In this document: positions 1-8,908 of the stretch, in pieces
Layout: each line of letters opens with the position of its first letter
How positions within the stretch are numbered: position 1 is the stretch's first letter
Origin: Tunicatimonas pelagia
Lineage (GTDB): Bacteria; Bacteroidota; Bacteroidia; Cytophagales; Cyclobacteriaceae
NCBI RefSeq assembly: GCF_030506325.1
Contig: NZ_CP120683.1
Coordinates: 5,159,001 to 5,223,000 of the forward strand
Direction of reading: 5' to 3'
DNA length: 64,000 nucleotides
Translations under genes and position numbers: made by a program
Notes under the pieces: model-generated
The model's input: the letters and a program-made list of their open reading frames with translations, nothing else
What the model was told of the DNA's origin: nothing
Databases searched by the model: none

Positions 1-498
1 CCCGGATTATACGCTACTGGAATACGGGCATCGCAGGGATTAGCCATCAATCCGGCTACGGAGAAGATCTGGTTTAGCGAGCACGGCACTATTCAGGGTG
101 ATGAACTCAACATACTGACTGCGGGGGCCAATTACGGTTGGCCGCACCGTACCACCGGGAGCTACCGAACCGAAAATTATAGCCCACCAATTATTCCTGG
201 CACCGATTTTACTAATCCGGTATATTTCTGGGATCAAACCGTTGCTCCTACAGGGCTTACTTTTTACACCGGGCGGGAGTTTCCTCAGTGGGAGGGTAAC
301 CTGATTGTACCTGCACTAAGTAAGGGCAGCCTATGGCGGATTACCGTAGAAGGTGATACCGTCATTAGTGCCGAAGAACTGTTTATTGATGACCGGGTAC
401 GCCTCAGAAAAGCGGTGGTAAGTCCCCAAGGGCAACTCTATCTACTAACTGATGAAGAGAATGGTAAGCTAATACGAGTAAAGAATGCTAAACGGTAG
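1..498 (+). CDS. PQQ-dependent sugar dehydrogenase, C-terminal part
   Basis: The first 165 codons are open in frame 1 and end at TAG 496-498; the 5' part lies outside the window. The peptide carries motifs typical of soluble aldose-sugar (glucose/sorbosone) dehydrogenases of the beta-propeller family: SEHGTIQGDELN near residues 26-37 and GANYGWPH near 42-49, followed by the last propeller blades (PTGLTFYTG, then WRITV and LYLLTD). In this family PQQ and Ca2+ are bound on the propeller and sugars are oxidised in the periplasm. No signal peptide can be judged because the N-terminus is missing. An uncharacterised propeller relative of the family is the alternative. Confidence 0.82.
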   Translation, partial: PGLYATGIRASQGLAINPATEKIWFSEHGTIQGDELNILTAGANYGWPHRTTGSYRTENYSPPIIPGTDFTNPVYFWDQTVAPTGLTFYTGREFPQWEGNLIVPALSKGSLWRITVEGDTVISAEELFIDDRVRLRKAVVSPQGQLYLLTDEENGKLIRVKNAKR

Positions 499-860
499 AT
501 CGTGTTATTCCAAGGTGGCTATATCGGTCGCAATTCTTTGTGTTTTTTTTAGCAGTAGAGGGTAAGCAGGTTCCATCGTGCAGTGGCCTTAGAACATATT
601 TGAACTTTACCCTTTAGTTTTCTGCCAGGTCACCCGGCGATGGCTTAGACTATCCTAGTTCCACTGCAACCCTCAGAAAGAGTCCCGTTTGGTCAAAAAA
701 TGGGGCTTGGGCCTTTACTCTAGTTTTTTTTCTATATTTTTTGTCGAATAAGCTGTGGATAAGCTATTGAACCTGTTATTCTATCAAGTAAATTAATGAA
801 TTGCAGGACGACGTTGATATTGTAGTTGTCAAGTTTAACGATATGCATCTGGTCAACGAA
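499..860. other. Gene-free spacer of 362 bp
   Basis: This spacer separates two convergent genes (the dehydrogenase on plus and the BLUF gene on minus). It has short T runs at 541-548 and 725-732, but I found no convincing stem directly before either. No open frame resembling a protein and no tRNA-like fold was seen. Confidence 0.6.
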
Positions 861-1316
861 CTAGAGAGGAGGGGAAAAGACCAGGGGGTTGTCAGCGAAG
901 TAGCGCGAAAACTTGCTTAAAATACTGTGCACCAGTTGGAGGATTTTCTCTTGGCTGTAGATACCACTGTCTAGTTTCTTCAATGTATCGGCCAGTAAAT
1001 CTTCTAAGTTAACAGTTCTTAAATCAGGGCCTGATAAGTAGCGCATATGCCAGTTGACCAAGTATTGCTGGGGCTGGTCGGGAAGTTCGATCAGTTTAAC
1101 TACCGTATGTCTACTGTCTTGCCGGATAGTATTCATCAAACTAATTACGGTCTTTTCTTCACCTTCCAGATACTGGAGAAACTGACCATCCTTGTAAGTA
1201 AGAAACCCGGTGATTGAAAGTAGCTTATTGCGCCAATTGGCCCGCTTGGCTAGCGTCCGCAGCTCGGCCATGCTGAAGGATTGGTTAGCCTCGCTGATGT
1301 AAACTAGAGCGTACAT
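861..1316 (-). CDS. BLUF-domain blue-light sensor protein
   Basis: A 151-residue protein whose first ~95 residues form a BLUF domain, which binds FAD and senses blue light. The flavin-contacting residues are all present with the spacing known from AppA (Tyr21/Asn45/Gln63): here Tyr6, Asn30 and Gln48. The block ITGFLTYKDGQFLQYLEG (35-52) and the later DSRH motif are typical. Residues ~100-151 form a helical C-terminal extension with no recognised output domain, so it is a short BLUF protein that probably acts through protein-protein contact. It stands alone, convergent to the dehydrogenase and without an adjacent cyclase or EAL gene, so its partner is unknown. Confidence 0.93.
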   Translation of the reverse strand: MYALVYISEANQSFSMAELRTLAKRANWRNKLLSITGFLTYKDGQFLQYLEGEEKTVISLMNTIRQDSRHTVVKLIELPDQPQQYLVNWHMRYLSGPDLRTVNLEDLLADTLKKLDSGIYSQEKILQLVHSILSKFSRYFADNPLVFSPPL

Positions 1317-1393
1317 AAGGAATATTTCTCGACAATTCTTTAATTAACGGTAACACCAAGGAGAATGTTGTTTATGGTTTTTATGAGTTACAG

Positions 1394-2368
1394 CTACTTC
1401 ATCAGTTGCTTGGCAACCAAGCGGCTTACCTTCAACACCGTACCGTGGCGCATACCTTCCGGATGCACTAGCTGCTCGGATTGATCGATCCACTTCACTA
1501 AATCGGGTGAGGTCATTAGTCCGTACTCCTGCTTGCGGTAGCGGTCAAAATACAAGTGCCACAGTGTATCCACCTGAATAACTGTGGGGCCTTCCACCCA
1601 ATCGCGACCACTAATTGCGTTGGTCGGGTGGGAGTAGGGGCCTTCGGCCGCGGTGCTAAAGGCCAAACGAATATTTTTCTGCGGACTGAAGGGACGATTG
1701 GTCTCATCCTTTAAAAACATCACGTATTGGCCCCGGTTTTCTATTAGGGTAGCATCAATCACATTGAAGCCTCGCTCGTAGAATAGCTTCGTATCAGCAA
1801 AGGTGGTAAAATCTTGGGTGGTGGTGTAGTACATCCGATGGTTGTTACCCGGAGCGGGCGGACCCTCGTTGCTTTGATTGTCGGTGTCAGGAAACCGCCC
1901 CGGAATGGTGGTAGCCCAGAAAATCAAATACTGCTGAGTAGCTTCATCGTAAAACAGTTCGGGAGCCCAGCAGTTTTTCGCGTCCGGCTCGTGCTCCATC
2001 ACCGGAATATACTGCTGCTCTGACCAATTTACTAAATCGGGAGAATGCGCGTAGCCAATGCCTTTTTCGTTCCAGCTAACCGTCCACACCATATGAAACT
2101 TACCATCTGGCCCGGCAATAATGCAAGGGTCGCGCATAAGTTTATCTTCTCCTACCTCCGGCTGCAAAAATGGTTTACCATCGTTGAGCGTTGTCCAAGT
2201 AAAACCGTCTTCACTGTAAGCTAAGTGCAACCCATCTTCTCCATTTCTGGTGAAATAAGAGAATAAATACACTGAATCTGAAGCGGGGGCTATTTGAGCG
2301 TAAGAGTGTTCAGAAGCCGACCAAACAATTAGTAAAACAAACGCTAATAAAGCGGGTAATTTATGCAT
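1394..2368 (-). CDS. Secreted GH43-like five-bladed propeller glycosidase
   Basis: The frame is open from 2446, but the ATG at 2368 is preferred because it begins a clear signal peptide (MHKLPALLAFVLLIVWSAS, cleavage after SYA). The mature part has repeating propeller-blade motifs: YSEDGFTWT, a MRDPCI block with the Asp expected in clan GH-F enzymes, SPDLVNWS, NCWAPELFYD with the likely acid Glu, and a closing SPDLVKWID blade. These fit GH43 or a related arabinosidase/xylosidase-like family; the substrate cannot be fixed from sequence. It is divergent from the WG-repeat gene. A GH140-like gene 2.5 kb away on the same strand suggests a loose plant/algal glycan degradation context. Confidence 0.78.
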   Translation of the reverse strand: MHKLPALLAFVLLIVWSASEHSYAQIAPASDSVYLFSYFTRNGEDGLHLAYSEDGFTWTTLNDGKPFLQPEVGEDKLMRDPCIIAGPDGKFHMVWTVSWNEKGIGYAHSPDLVNWSEQQYIPVMEHEPDAKNCWAPELFYDEATQQYLIFWATTIPGRFPDTDNQSNEGPPAPGNNHRMYYTTTQDFTTFADTKLFYERGFNVIDATLIENRGQYVMFLKDETNRPFSPQKNIRLAFSTAAEGPYSHPTNAISGRDWVEGPTVIQVDTLWHLYFDRYRKQEYGLMTSPDLVKWIDQSEQLVHPEGMRHGTVLKVSRLVAKQLMK

Positions 2369-2518
2369 AGCTAGTGAAGATTGATGGTAAACCTTACGTT
2401 CTTTCGGGTAAAGCATCAAATTTGATAGTTTGTAATAGAATTTCATACGTTAAATTCGTATTATTCACGGTGTGTTTAAGTGTTACGTAACTCTGTGCTG
2501 ACTATTTTAACCAAGTTT

Positions 2519-4837
2519 ATGCCGCGAAGTATCCGGGGGCTGTTGGTGCTCCTGCTGTTGTTGCCTTCCCTCGTTAGTGCTTTCAATGATGAACATTTTA
2601 CAATTGTGGAGAAAGACCACAAGAAAGGGCTGTTTGATGAAAACGGCAAGGTAATTATTCCGGTTGCCTACGAAGATTTGGGCTGGACCGAAGGTCTTCC
2701 GCAGGTTTATCATAAGGTAATTGGCTACCGCGAAGCTGGTTTGTGGGGGCTAATCAGTACCAAAAACAAGAAACTATGCGAAGCCCGCTATTCAGTGCTA
2801 ATTCCTCATCAGGATAAGCTGCTGATTGCTGCGAAGGCTACTCCCGAGTCTAAGGGAAACACTCGCTACGGGCTGATTGATACGAAGGGCGAAACCGAAC
2901 TATCATTCCGTTACTATTCTCTGGAAAAACACCAGAGTCAACTCATCGCCTCCGTGCTCCGAAACCATAAACCTTACTACGGCTTGCTCGATGCTGATGG
3001 TGATGCGATTGTTGGGTTTGAGTACCAAAGCATCTCGGTTCGGGCTACTGACCGCTATGAGGTGATGGACTTCGCTGGTAATGCGGCGTTGTTCTCAGCC
3101 GAAGGGGAAGCACTTTCGGCATTTAGCTATGATAGTATTTCTACTTTTTCTCATCAATTGGCGGTTATTTATCGGGGTGGTAAGCAAGGCATTATTCGGC
3201 AAGATGGTACTGAACTAGTTTCTCCGCAGTACTACCGAATTAAGATCGATGGTGCCCAGCAAGTTAGTGTGCTACCGTTTAATACTTGGCACGTATATTC
3301 GGCCGAGAACCAGTGGATGCGCGATTATACGTTTGAGCACATTCAACCGATGGGCACTAATCTGTACCAAATATCTCTGGGTAAGACTAAGACATTTGTA
3401 AACCAAGAAGGCGAGCCCATCATACCTCCGCACTGGCGAGTAGAAAAGCTGGTAGGAGAATTTGCGGTTCTGTCCGAAGACAACCAATACGGAGTGCTAC
3501 GCAGTAGTAAGTCATCCGAACCCCGGCACAGCGTTGTTCTTCCACCCGAATTTGATTCTTTGCTCATTGATGGGCGGTTTATTCTAGCCGCTCGGCAGCT
3601 CGGCGAACAAGATGATAACCTAGCCTGGTCGTTGTTCAACAATCAAGGTACAAGCCTTACTTCCTTTACGTATCAGGCTATGCTACCTCAGCAGGAGGGA
3701 CTATTTTTGGTAAAGCGTAAAGATCATTGGGGCTATATTGACACTACCGGATTGGAGGTAATTCCTTGCCGTTATGTGAAGGCCACTTCGTTTAGTGGGG
3801 GAGTTGCTAGTGTAGATTTTATTGAAGGTCAAGGCGTAATTGATCGGAGAGGGCGGTGGAAGATTCGTCCGTTTAGCTACAAAGGAGCCAGACTATCGCT
3901 GGAGCGGGTACACGATGATCTGTATATTTTTAAAACCGAGGCCCGTCACTACGAGCCGGTGCGCTACGGGCTAATGAATAGTCAGGGGGAAACTTTATTT
4001 ACCTCTTTCAACAAACTAATTAATAACGGGCATAGCATTTGGGAGCGCGATGAACAGGGAAAATACGGCTTGGTGAGTTTTGAGGGTAAGCGAATGATGA
4101 AGGTACAGTACGATACTATTTCTCCGCTTCAGGAAGAAATGGTGTACGTATTTCAAAAAGAAGGCAAATACGGCATTCTCAGCCGGGATGGTCAGCAACT
4201 GCTGGGGCTGGATAATGAATTGGAAGAATTGCACCCTATGAGCGATGGTTTTTTGGGAGTGATGATTCATGGGAAGTACGGGTTTGTGGATGAATTAGGA
4301 CGATTGCGGATTGCAAATCGGTACGATTCTATTACACATTTTCAGAATAATATGGCCGCAGTGAAGCTGCTGGGGCGTTGGGGTTATATTAACAAAAGCG
4401 AAAAACTGATTGTGCAGCCTCACTTCGACCGGGCTAGCCCCTTTCAGGGTAAGCTGGCGGTAGTGCAGAAAGACGATCGCTTAGGGATGGTAGATCGGCG
4501 GGGTAAGGAAGTGATTCCGGTGGCGTACAATCGCATTGCTCCGGCTCAGCAGTCCCGCTTTACGTTGGAAGAGAATCGGGAGGTACGGGGAAAGAAGATG
4601 CCTCAAGTAGGTTTGGTGAGTGCCAACGGTAAAATTCTAATTCACCCTAAGTACGATGCCTTAGAAGATTTAGGCAACGGCTACGTTATCATCCGCCGAG
4701 GAAAGCGCCACGGATTGGTTACGCTGAACGGACGAAGTACTATTCCGCTCAAGCACGATGATTTGATCTACGATTCTTTCAACGATGTGTATCTGGCTCT
4801 GGAGAAACCCACTTGGCAGTCGCTTGATCTGCCGTAG
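2519..4837 (+). CDS. Large secreted WG-repeat protein
   Basis: The ATG at 2519 begins a signal peptide (MPRSIRGLLVLLLLLPSLVSA); an upstream GTG at 2480 is less likely. About 770 residues follow, made of roughly a dozen WG (KWG) repeats of about 45-60 residues. Each has the pattern 'KYG(L/F)(V/I)-D/N-x-G-x-x-(I/L)-(I/V)-P-x-Y-D', for example KKGLFDENGKVIIPVAYEDL near the start, and HWGYIDTTGLEVIPCRY and RWGYINKSEKLIVQPHFD later. WG repeats form beta-rich repeat folds and are common in Bacteroidota exported proteins of unknown role. No catalytic domain is visible. It is convergent with the GH140-like gene (22-bp gap). Confidence 0.85.
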   Translation: MPRSIRGLLVLLLLLPSLVSAFNDEHFTIVEKDHKKGLFDENGKVIIPVAYEDLGWTEGLPQVYHKVIGYREAGLWGLISTKNKKLCEARYSVLIPHQDKLLIAAKATPESKGNTRYGLIDTKGETELSFRYYSLEKHQSQLIASVLRNHKPYYGLLDADGDAIVGFEYQSISVRATDRYEVMDFAGNAALFSAEGEALSAFSYDSISTFSHQLAVIYRGGKQGIIRQDGTELVSPQYYRIKIDGAQQVSVLPFNTWHVYSAENQWMRDYTFEHIQPMGTNLYQISLGKTKTFVNQEGEPIIPPHWRVEKLVGEFAVLSEDNQYGVLRSSKSSEPRHSVVLPPEFDSLLIDGRFILAARQLGEQDDNLAWSLFNNQGTSLTSFTYQAMLPQQEGLFLVKRKDHWGYIDTTGLEVIPCRYVKATSFSGGVASVDFIEGQGVIDRRGRWKIRPFSYKGARLSLERVHDDLYIFKTEARHYEPVRYGLMNSQGETLFTSFNKLINNGHSIWERDEQGKYGLVSFEGKRMMKVQYDTISPLQEEMVYVFQKEGKYGILSRDGQQLLGLDNELEELHPMSDGFLGVMIHGKYGFVDELGRLRIANRYDSITHFQNNMAAVKLLGRWGYINKSEKLIVQPHFDRASPFQGKLAVVQKDDRLGMVDRRGKEVIPVAYNRIAPAQQSRFTLEENREVRGKKMPQVGLVSANGKILIHPKYDALEDLGNGYVIIRRGKRHGLVTLNGRSTIPLKHDDLIYDSFNDVYLALEKPTWQSLDLP

Positions 4838-4859
4838 TAGTTTTTGATAGCGCGTGTGT

Positions 4860-6254
4860 CTATTGATCGGAAGAAGTAGTTCCGGGGGCGTCGTATTCCT
4901 CACTATCAATAACCAACACCCAGTCGTGCGCTTTACCCGAAGTGGGTGCTTCTATTTCAACCCGACCGGCTTTCTCTAACTCTTCGCCCGGAAAGCTATT
5001 ACCCGTTCGCGGATCGTACCACCACGTAGACAACTTCTCGCCAGACAAGGCGGTTAAATCCAGAAATCTACTGCTTCCGTGGGGCAAGTAAATCATCGCG
5101 TAGCGGCCTCCCTCATCGCGGGTAGCACTCGCGTATTCGGTGTAATCCGTTTGGGTTCCAACAACCATTGCTTGATCCGGCACTCGGGTTAGAAAGGGGC
5201 GAGAGAGCATCAGATTTTTCAGATGCTTTACTTGGTTGGCCATAGGCAGATCAAGTGAAGCAGACCACGGACCTAGTGGCTGGTTGATGGGTTCGCGCTC
5301 TGGTTTCCACATTTGCCATACAGCGTGGCAACCGTAGGTTTGTCCGAATGCTCCCGCAAACACATTCCAGTACATTGTTCGGCGGATATCATCGTGGGTG
5401 CTGTATCCCCTTTCCTTAGCATTGAAGCAGTGGGGGTGATTTTCGTACAGTGGCTCTCCGTCTAGTACGGGCTTGGTAGGGGAAAGAGCGTAGTCGTGTT
5501 CAATGTGCTTATAGGTGCCTTTATTGGCGCAGTGCCCCGTTTGATGCATGTTAAAATCCAGCCACTCTTCGTTATGAAACCAGGTAGAAGAACCGCCTTC
5601 TCCCTCTTCAGTGGGCTGAGGGTGAAACGTCATTAAGGTATTGTCGTAACCACCGGCGGTAGCGGCAATCCCTTCGGCCATACTGTTCCAGATAGCCACG
5701 TCATCCGAATTCTCGCGCGGATTTCTATCACCGCCAATCACCCACACAATGTTATCGTAGTCTTGGTAGCGATCACCCATCCACTCGCCAAATGCCCGAG
5801 CATTGTCAGGATTAAAAACTACGGGGCCAACGCCCCAGCTCTTAGTGTTTACTTTATCTCCCCAAGTAGGAAGCAGCGCAATATAAATCCCTAACTCATC
5901 TGCTTTACTGATAATAAAATCTACGTGCTCGAAGTACGCATCGTTAGGTTTATTGGGATCATTATTCAGTAGTGGCTTATTGCCGTAAGGGTTTGGGGTA
6001 TTAAGTCCATCAATCTCGGCCAGGGCGACCGCCTGTACTACATTGAATCCTTGGGAAGCTCTTTTCTCTAAATAGGTGGTAGCTTCCTCTCTATCGCAGC
6101 GATGGAATAGCTCCCAGGCAGTATCGGCTAGCCAAAAAAATGGTTCACCATCTTCTGTTACCAGATAACGCCCGTTTTCGTGAACCATCAGCCGCTGAGC
6201 GTTGAGGTGAAATGCATTAAACAAGAAAAAAGCTAGTACGAGAAAGCGGTTCAT
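4860..6254 (-). CDS. GH140-like (DUF4038) secreted glycosidase
   Basis: 464 residues with a signal peptide ending near NAQ (19). The N-terminal block EDGEPFFWLADTAWELFHRC is the DUF4038/GH140 signature, followed by TIM-barrel motifs (NVVQAVALAE, then YIALLPTWGDK, then VWVIGGDRNP). The last ~90 residues (LSTWWYDPRTGNSFPG... DWVLVID) match the small C-terminal domain usually labelled 'putative collagen-binding domain'. The characterised GH140 enzyme is an apiosidase acting on rhamnogalacturonan II; whether this protein has that specificity is an inference. It has no SusC/D partner within 36 kb, so it is not in a classic PUL. Confidence 0.88.
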   Translation of the reverse strand: MNRFLVLAFFLFNAFHLNAQRLMVHENGRYLVTEDGEPFFWLADTAWELFHRCDREEATTYLEKRASQGFNVVQAVALAEIDGLNTPNPYGNKPLLNNDPNKPNDAYFEHVDFIISKADELGIYIALLPTWGDKVNTKSWGVGPVVFNPDNARAFGEWMGDRYQDYDNIVWVIGGDRNPRENSDDVAIWNSMAEGIAATAGGYDNTLMTFHPQPTEEGEGGSSTWFHNEEWLDFNMHQTGHCANKGTYKHIEHDYALSPTKPVLDGEPLYENHPHCFNAKERGYSTHDDIRRTMYWNVFAGAFGQTYGCHAVWQMWKPEREPINQPLGPWSASLDLPMANQVKHLKNLMLSRPFLTRVPDQAMVVGTQTDYTEYASATRDEGGRYAMIYLPHGSSRFLDLTALSGEKLSTWWYDPRTGNSFPGEELEKAGRVEIEAPTSGKAHDWVLVIDSEEYDAPGTTSSDQ

Positions 6255-6391
6255 TGTTATTTGAAAGGTTTAGGTTGCTTTTAAAAGTTAATAAGATTGA
6301 TAACGAAATAGGCTCTTTTAATCTAATCCGGAGAGGGCAAGTATTGGTATTTTCCTAGTGATAATACTTGTATTGTGAATAACCCATTTAT

Positions 6392-6874
6392 TTAATTTTC
6401 GCCAACGCTTCTCAGTATTTGTTCTTGAAGCTTTGTGCCAATCCAAACTCCCTTATGGCGCAACTCTTCGAGTAGTGGCTTAAGTTCGTTAATGAACCCT
6501 TTCGTCTTAGCCTTCATAAGTACACCGATAGTACCAGTAACTTTCAAATTGGCATGTTTAGCGTGAAAACGCCCGAGAGTTTCATCAAGAATAATAAGGT
6601 CGGCGTTCATTTCGGTAGCCAGTATTATTGCTTCTGACTCTCCCGCATCTAAGTCGAGGAAATATTTAACTGCTTGCTCGTCTTGAATCCGACGGATATT
6701 TACCTAATTCACTTTTGCTAGATCTCGATAGTAACCTTTTGCCTTACCAGCTTCAATTTCATTGTATACAGCGAAGGGAACATAAATTTCCCGATACAGC
6801 TGTTGCAATAGATCTAGCCTATCAAGTTTAAGTAAAGATATGATAGGGGTTGTATTTGATACAACATTAAGCAT
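6392..6874 (-). pseudogene. DUF3368 PIN-like toxin interrupted by an amber codon
   Basis: Read from the ATG at 6874 (overlapping the stop of the antitoxin gene), the frame gives a full-length DUF3368-type PIN protein: MLNVVSNTTPIISLLKLDRL at the start, an acidic DAGESEAI motif, then ADLIILDE and GTIGVLMKAKTKGF towards the end. Codon 57 is TAG (6706-6704), in the sequence KVN-stop-VNIRR, where a TGG Trp codon would be expected. Without suppression only a 56-residue stub is made; a restart at ATG 6610 would give a 72-residue C-terminal piece lacking the first PIN acidic residues. A single-base substitution is the simplest explanation, since the frame is otherwise intact. A sequencing error is also possible. 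Confidence 0.85.
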
Positions 6875-7124
6875 TCAACATATCTTCGTTCAGACTTTGC
6901 GCGCTACCGTCACCAAAAAACGTCACTTGATATTTCCCTAATAGCTCTAGAAAATCGATTCTTGATAGCTCCAATGCTTTGGCCGCAGTGCCAGAAGATA
7001 CTTTTCCCAGTTCATAGAGCTTTATCAATGCACTGATTTTTATCTCCGACTCAAAATCTTTATTACTAAGTCGCAATGAGTTAGCTAGAAATTCGGGATA
7101 TTCTACATTTATAACTTTTTCCAT
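6867..7124 (-). CDS. UPF0175-family antitoxin
   Basis: 85 residues, with the UPF0175 pattern: an N-terminal strand (INVEYPEFLANSLRLS), an acidic helix starting KDFESEIK and a helix-turn-helix-like KALELSRIDFLELLGKYQV. UPF0175 proteins are usually encoded immediately upstream of DUF3368 PIN proteins and are regarded as DNA-binding antitoxins. Here the stop codon overlaps the toxin ATG by 8 bases, so the two were translationally coupled. The antitoxin remains intact although the toxin frame is broken. Confidence 0.87.
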   Translation of the reverse strand: MEKVINVEYPEFLANSLRLSNKDFESEIKISALIKLYELGKVSSGTAAKALELSRIDFLELLGKYQVTFFGDGSAQSLNEDMLNA

Positions 7125-7215
7125 TTACGCTTTCTTTCAAATACCAAAATGGTTATGCCTATTTGGTACGTAAACTACCGAATGTACGTTTACAGCACTG
7201 AGCAATAATTACCTC

Positions 7216-8196
7216 TTACTTACTAGATTTGCCACTATCGCCCTGACCGGAAATGGATTCTCGCATGTCGGTATCAGCCTGGATATTCTGCATTTTGTAG
7301 TAGTCCATCACTCCCAAGTTTCCACTTCGGAACGCATCCGCGAGGGCTTTGGGTACATCCGCCTCGGCTAAGATTACTTTGGCTCGGGCTTCCTGCGACT
7401 TAGCGCGCATTTCTTGCTCTTCGGCCACAGCCATCGCCCGCCGCTCTTCTGCTTTGGCTTCGGCTACTTTCAAATCAGCGTTAGCCTGATCGATCTGTAA
7501 CTTAGCTCCAATATTTTCGCCTACGTTTACATCGGCAATATCAATAGACAGAATCTCAAAGGCGGTTCCGGCATCCAATCCCCGTTGAAGCACAAGCTTA
7601 GAGATCTTATCAGGATTCTCCAGCACATCGGTGTGCATCGCTGCCGAACCGATAGAAGTTACAATTCCTTCTCCAACGCGCGCCAAAATAGTTTCTTCCC
7701 CTGCTCCACCTACCAGTTGAGCAATGTTAGCTCGCACGGTCACCCGGGCTTTGGCCATAAGCTGAATTCCGTCGGCCGCTACGGCGGCTACTTCAGGAGT
7801 GTTAATCACTTTCGGGTTTACTGAAATCTGAACCGCTTCAAAAACATCCCGACCAGCCAGGTCAATCGCCGTAGCCTGCTTGAATGTTAGCCGGATATTG
7901 GCTTTATCGGCCGAGATAAGTGCTTTAATTACCGTAGGGACATTTCCTCCCGCCAGATAGTGAGTTTCCAGGTCGGAAGTAGTAATATCCAGTCCAGCTT
8001 TAGTGGCGGTAATCAGCGAGTTAACCACGATGCTCGGCGGTACTTTTCGAAGCCGCATAAACATCAGCTCAAACAAGCCTACCCGTACCCCAGAAAATTG
8101 AGCCGTAATCCATAGGTTTACCGGAATAAAGTAGAGAATGGTAAAAAACAGAATAACTCCGGCAATAATGATAACAATAAGTGCAAGTCCTTCCAT
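7216..8196 (-). CDS. floA: Flotillin-like protein FloA
   Basis: 326 residues, the usual FloA (UPF0365) length. A hydrophobic N-terminal segment (about 3-30) inserts in the membrane, the SPFH domain follows (about 35-220, including [18 protein letters not shown]), then an Ala/Glu-rich coiled coil (about 230-290) and a conserved tail containing [20 protein letters not shown]. Flotillins assemble membrane microdomains and affect signalling and protein secretion. The neighbouring nfeD-like gene on the same strand is the classic partner, and the two very probably form a unit. Confidence 0.95.
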   Translation of the reverse strand: MEGLALIVIIIAGVILFFTILYFIPVNLWITAQFSGVRVGLFELMFMRLRKVPPSIVVNSLITATKAGLDITTSDLETHYLAGGNVPTVIKALISADKANIRLTFKQATAIDLAGRDVFEAVQISVNPKVINTPEVAAVAADGIQLMAKARVTVRANIAQLVGGAGEETILARVGEGIVTSIGSAAMHTDVLENPDKISKLVLQRGLDAGTAFEILSIDIADVNVGENIGAKLQIDQANADLKVAEAKAEERRAMAVAEEQEMRAKSQEARAKVILAEADVPKALADAFRSGNLGVMDYYKMQNIQADTDMRESISGQGDSGKSSK

Positions 8197-8201
8197 GAAA
8201 A

Positions 8202-8226
8202 TGTGTTATGGTGTTAGTGTGTTAAG
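8202..8226. repeat. Short copy of the GTGTTATGG word repeat
   Basis: The spacer between floA and the nfeD-like gene contains GTGTTATGGTGTTAGTGTG, a tandem run of the word that also builds the palindromes at 8807-8906 and 18724-18860. Only one arm is evident here. Confidence 0.5.
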
Positions 8227-8303
8227 GTTCTAGGAGAATATATGGGTAATATTGAACTGCTGATGATAAAAATCAACAATTGTACATTGTACACTGTTCA
8301 TTG

Positions 8304-8777
8304 CTAATTTTTGACCGGTTCTACTACAATTTTGTTGGGTTGTACATCAACAACTTGTACCTCAGTACCGGCATCTACGTACTGACCTAACGTGCTGACT
8401 TCTACCGTAGTTTCTTTAAATTCTACTTTCCCGGATGGACGTAAAGTAGAAAGTGCCACACCCCGGTCGCCTTTCCAGATATTATGCTTCACCTCTTCAT
8501 TCACCCGGCTTTGATTAGAGCTTTTTAGCGATAATTTATCCCAGGCTCCGGTTCGCAAGCTGAAGAATAAAGTAATACCCAGCAGAGCAAAAGCAATCCC
8601 TAGTACGCCAAATCCTAGTGCATTACCGTAACCGACAAAACTAATAATTACCGCCGCGGCAGTAAGCAGTAAGCCGATAATGCCGAAGATGGTGGTACCC
8701 GGAATAAAGATAAGCTCTACCACAATCAGCACAATGCCTACCACCAATAAAATGACTATCGAGAACCAATCAAGCAT
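8304..8777 (-). CDS. NfeD-like membrane protein (short form)
   Basis: The preferred ATG is at 8777 (MLDWFSIVILLVVGIVLIVV); a start at 8804 would add 9 residues. Three hydrophobic segments follow (residues about 4-27, 30-50 and 52-72), with the VELIFIPGTTIFGIIG motif typical of the NfeD family. The C-terminal part is an OB-fold-like domain starting around WKGDRGVALSTLRPSGKVEF and ending in VVDVQPNKIVVEPV. It lacks the N-terminal ClpP-like protease of long NfeD proteins, so it is the short NfeD1b form usually paired with flotillin. It lies upstream of floA on the same strand, 107 bp away. Confidence 0.9.
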   Translation of the reverse strand: MLDWFSIVILLVVGIVLIVVELIFIPGTTIFGIIGLLLTAAAVIISFVGYGNALGFGVLGIAFALLGITLFFSLRTGAWDKLSLKSSNQSRVNEEVKHNIWKGDRGVALSTLRPSGKVEFKETTVEVSTLGQYVDAGTEVQVVDVQPNKIVVEPVKN

Positions 8778-8806
8778 AGTTGAAAGGTAGGAATAATCTA
8801 ACAATT

Positions 8807-8906
8807 AGTGCTACAGTGCGAGGTGTTAATGTGTTATGGTAGGCAAAATTTGGAATCCGTAAGGGCAGTAGCCATAACACTAAGCACCGTAATACTATAA
8901 CACTAA
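8807..8906. repeat. Imperfect palindrome built of ATAACAC words
   Basis: In the gap between proS and the nfeD-like gene, a left arm (8807-8842, containing GTGTTAATGTGTTATGG) is complementary to a right arm (8870-8906, containing CCATAACACTAAGCACC and CTATAACACTAA). The arms are about 37 bases around a 27-base loop. The right arm reaches to within a few bases of the proS stop codon. Related words occur at 8202-8226 and 18724-18860. Confidence 0.7.
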
Positions 8907-8908
8907 AG

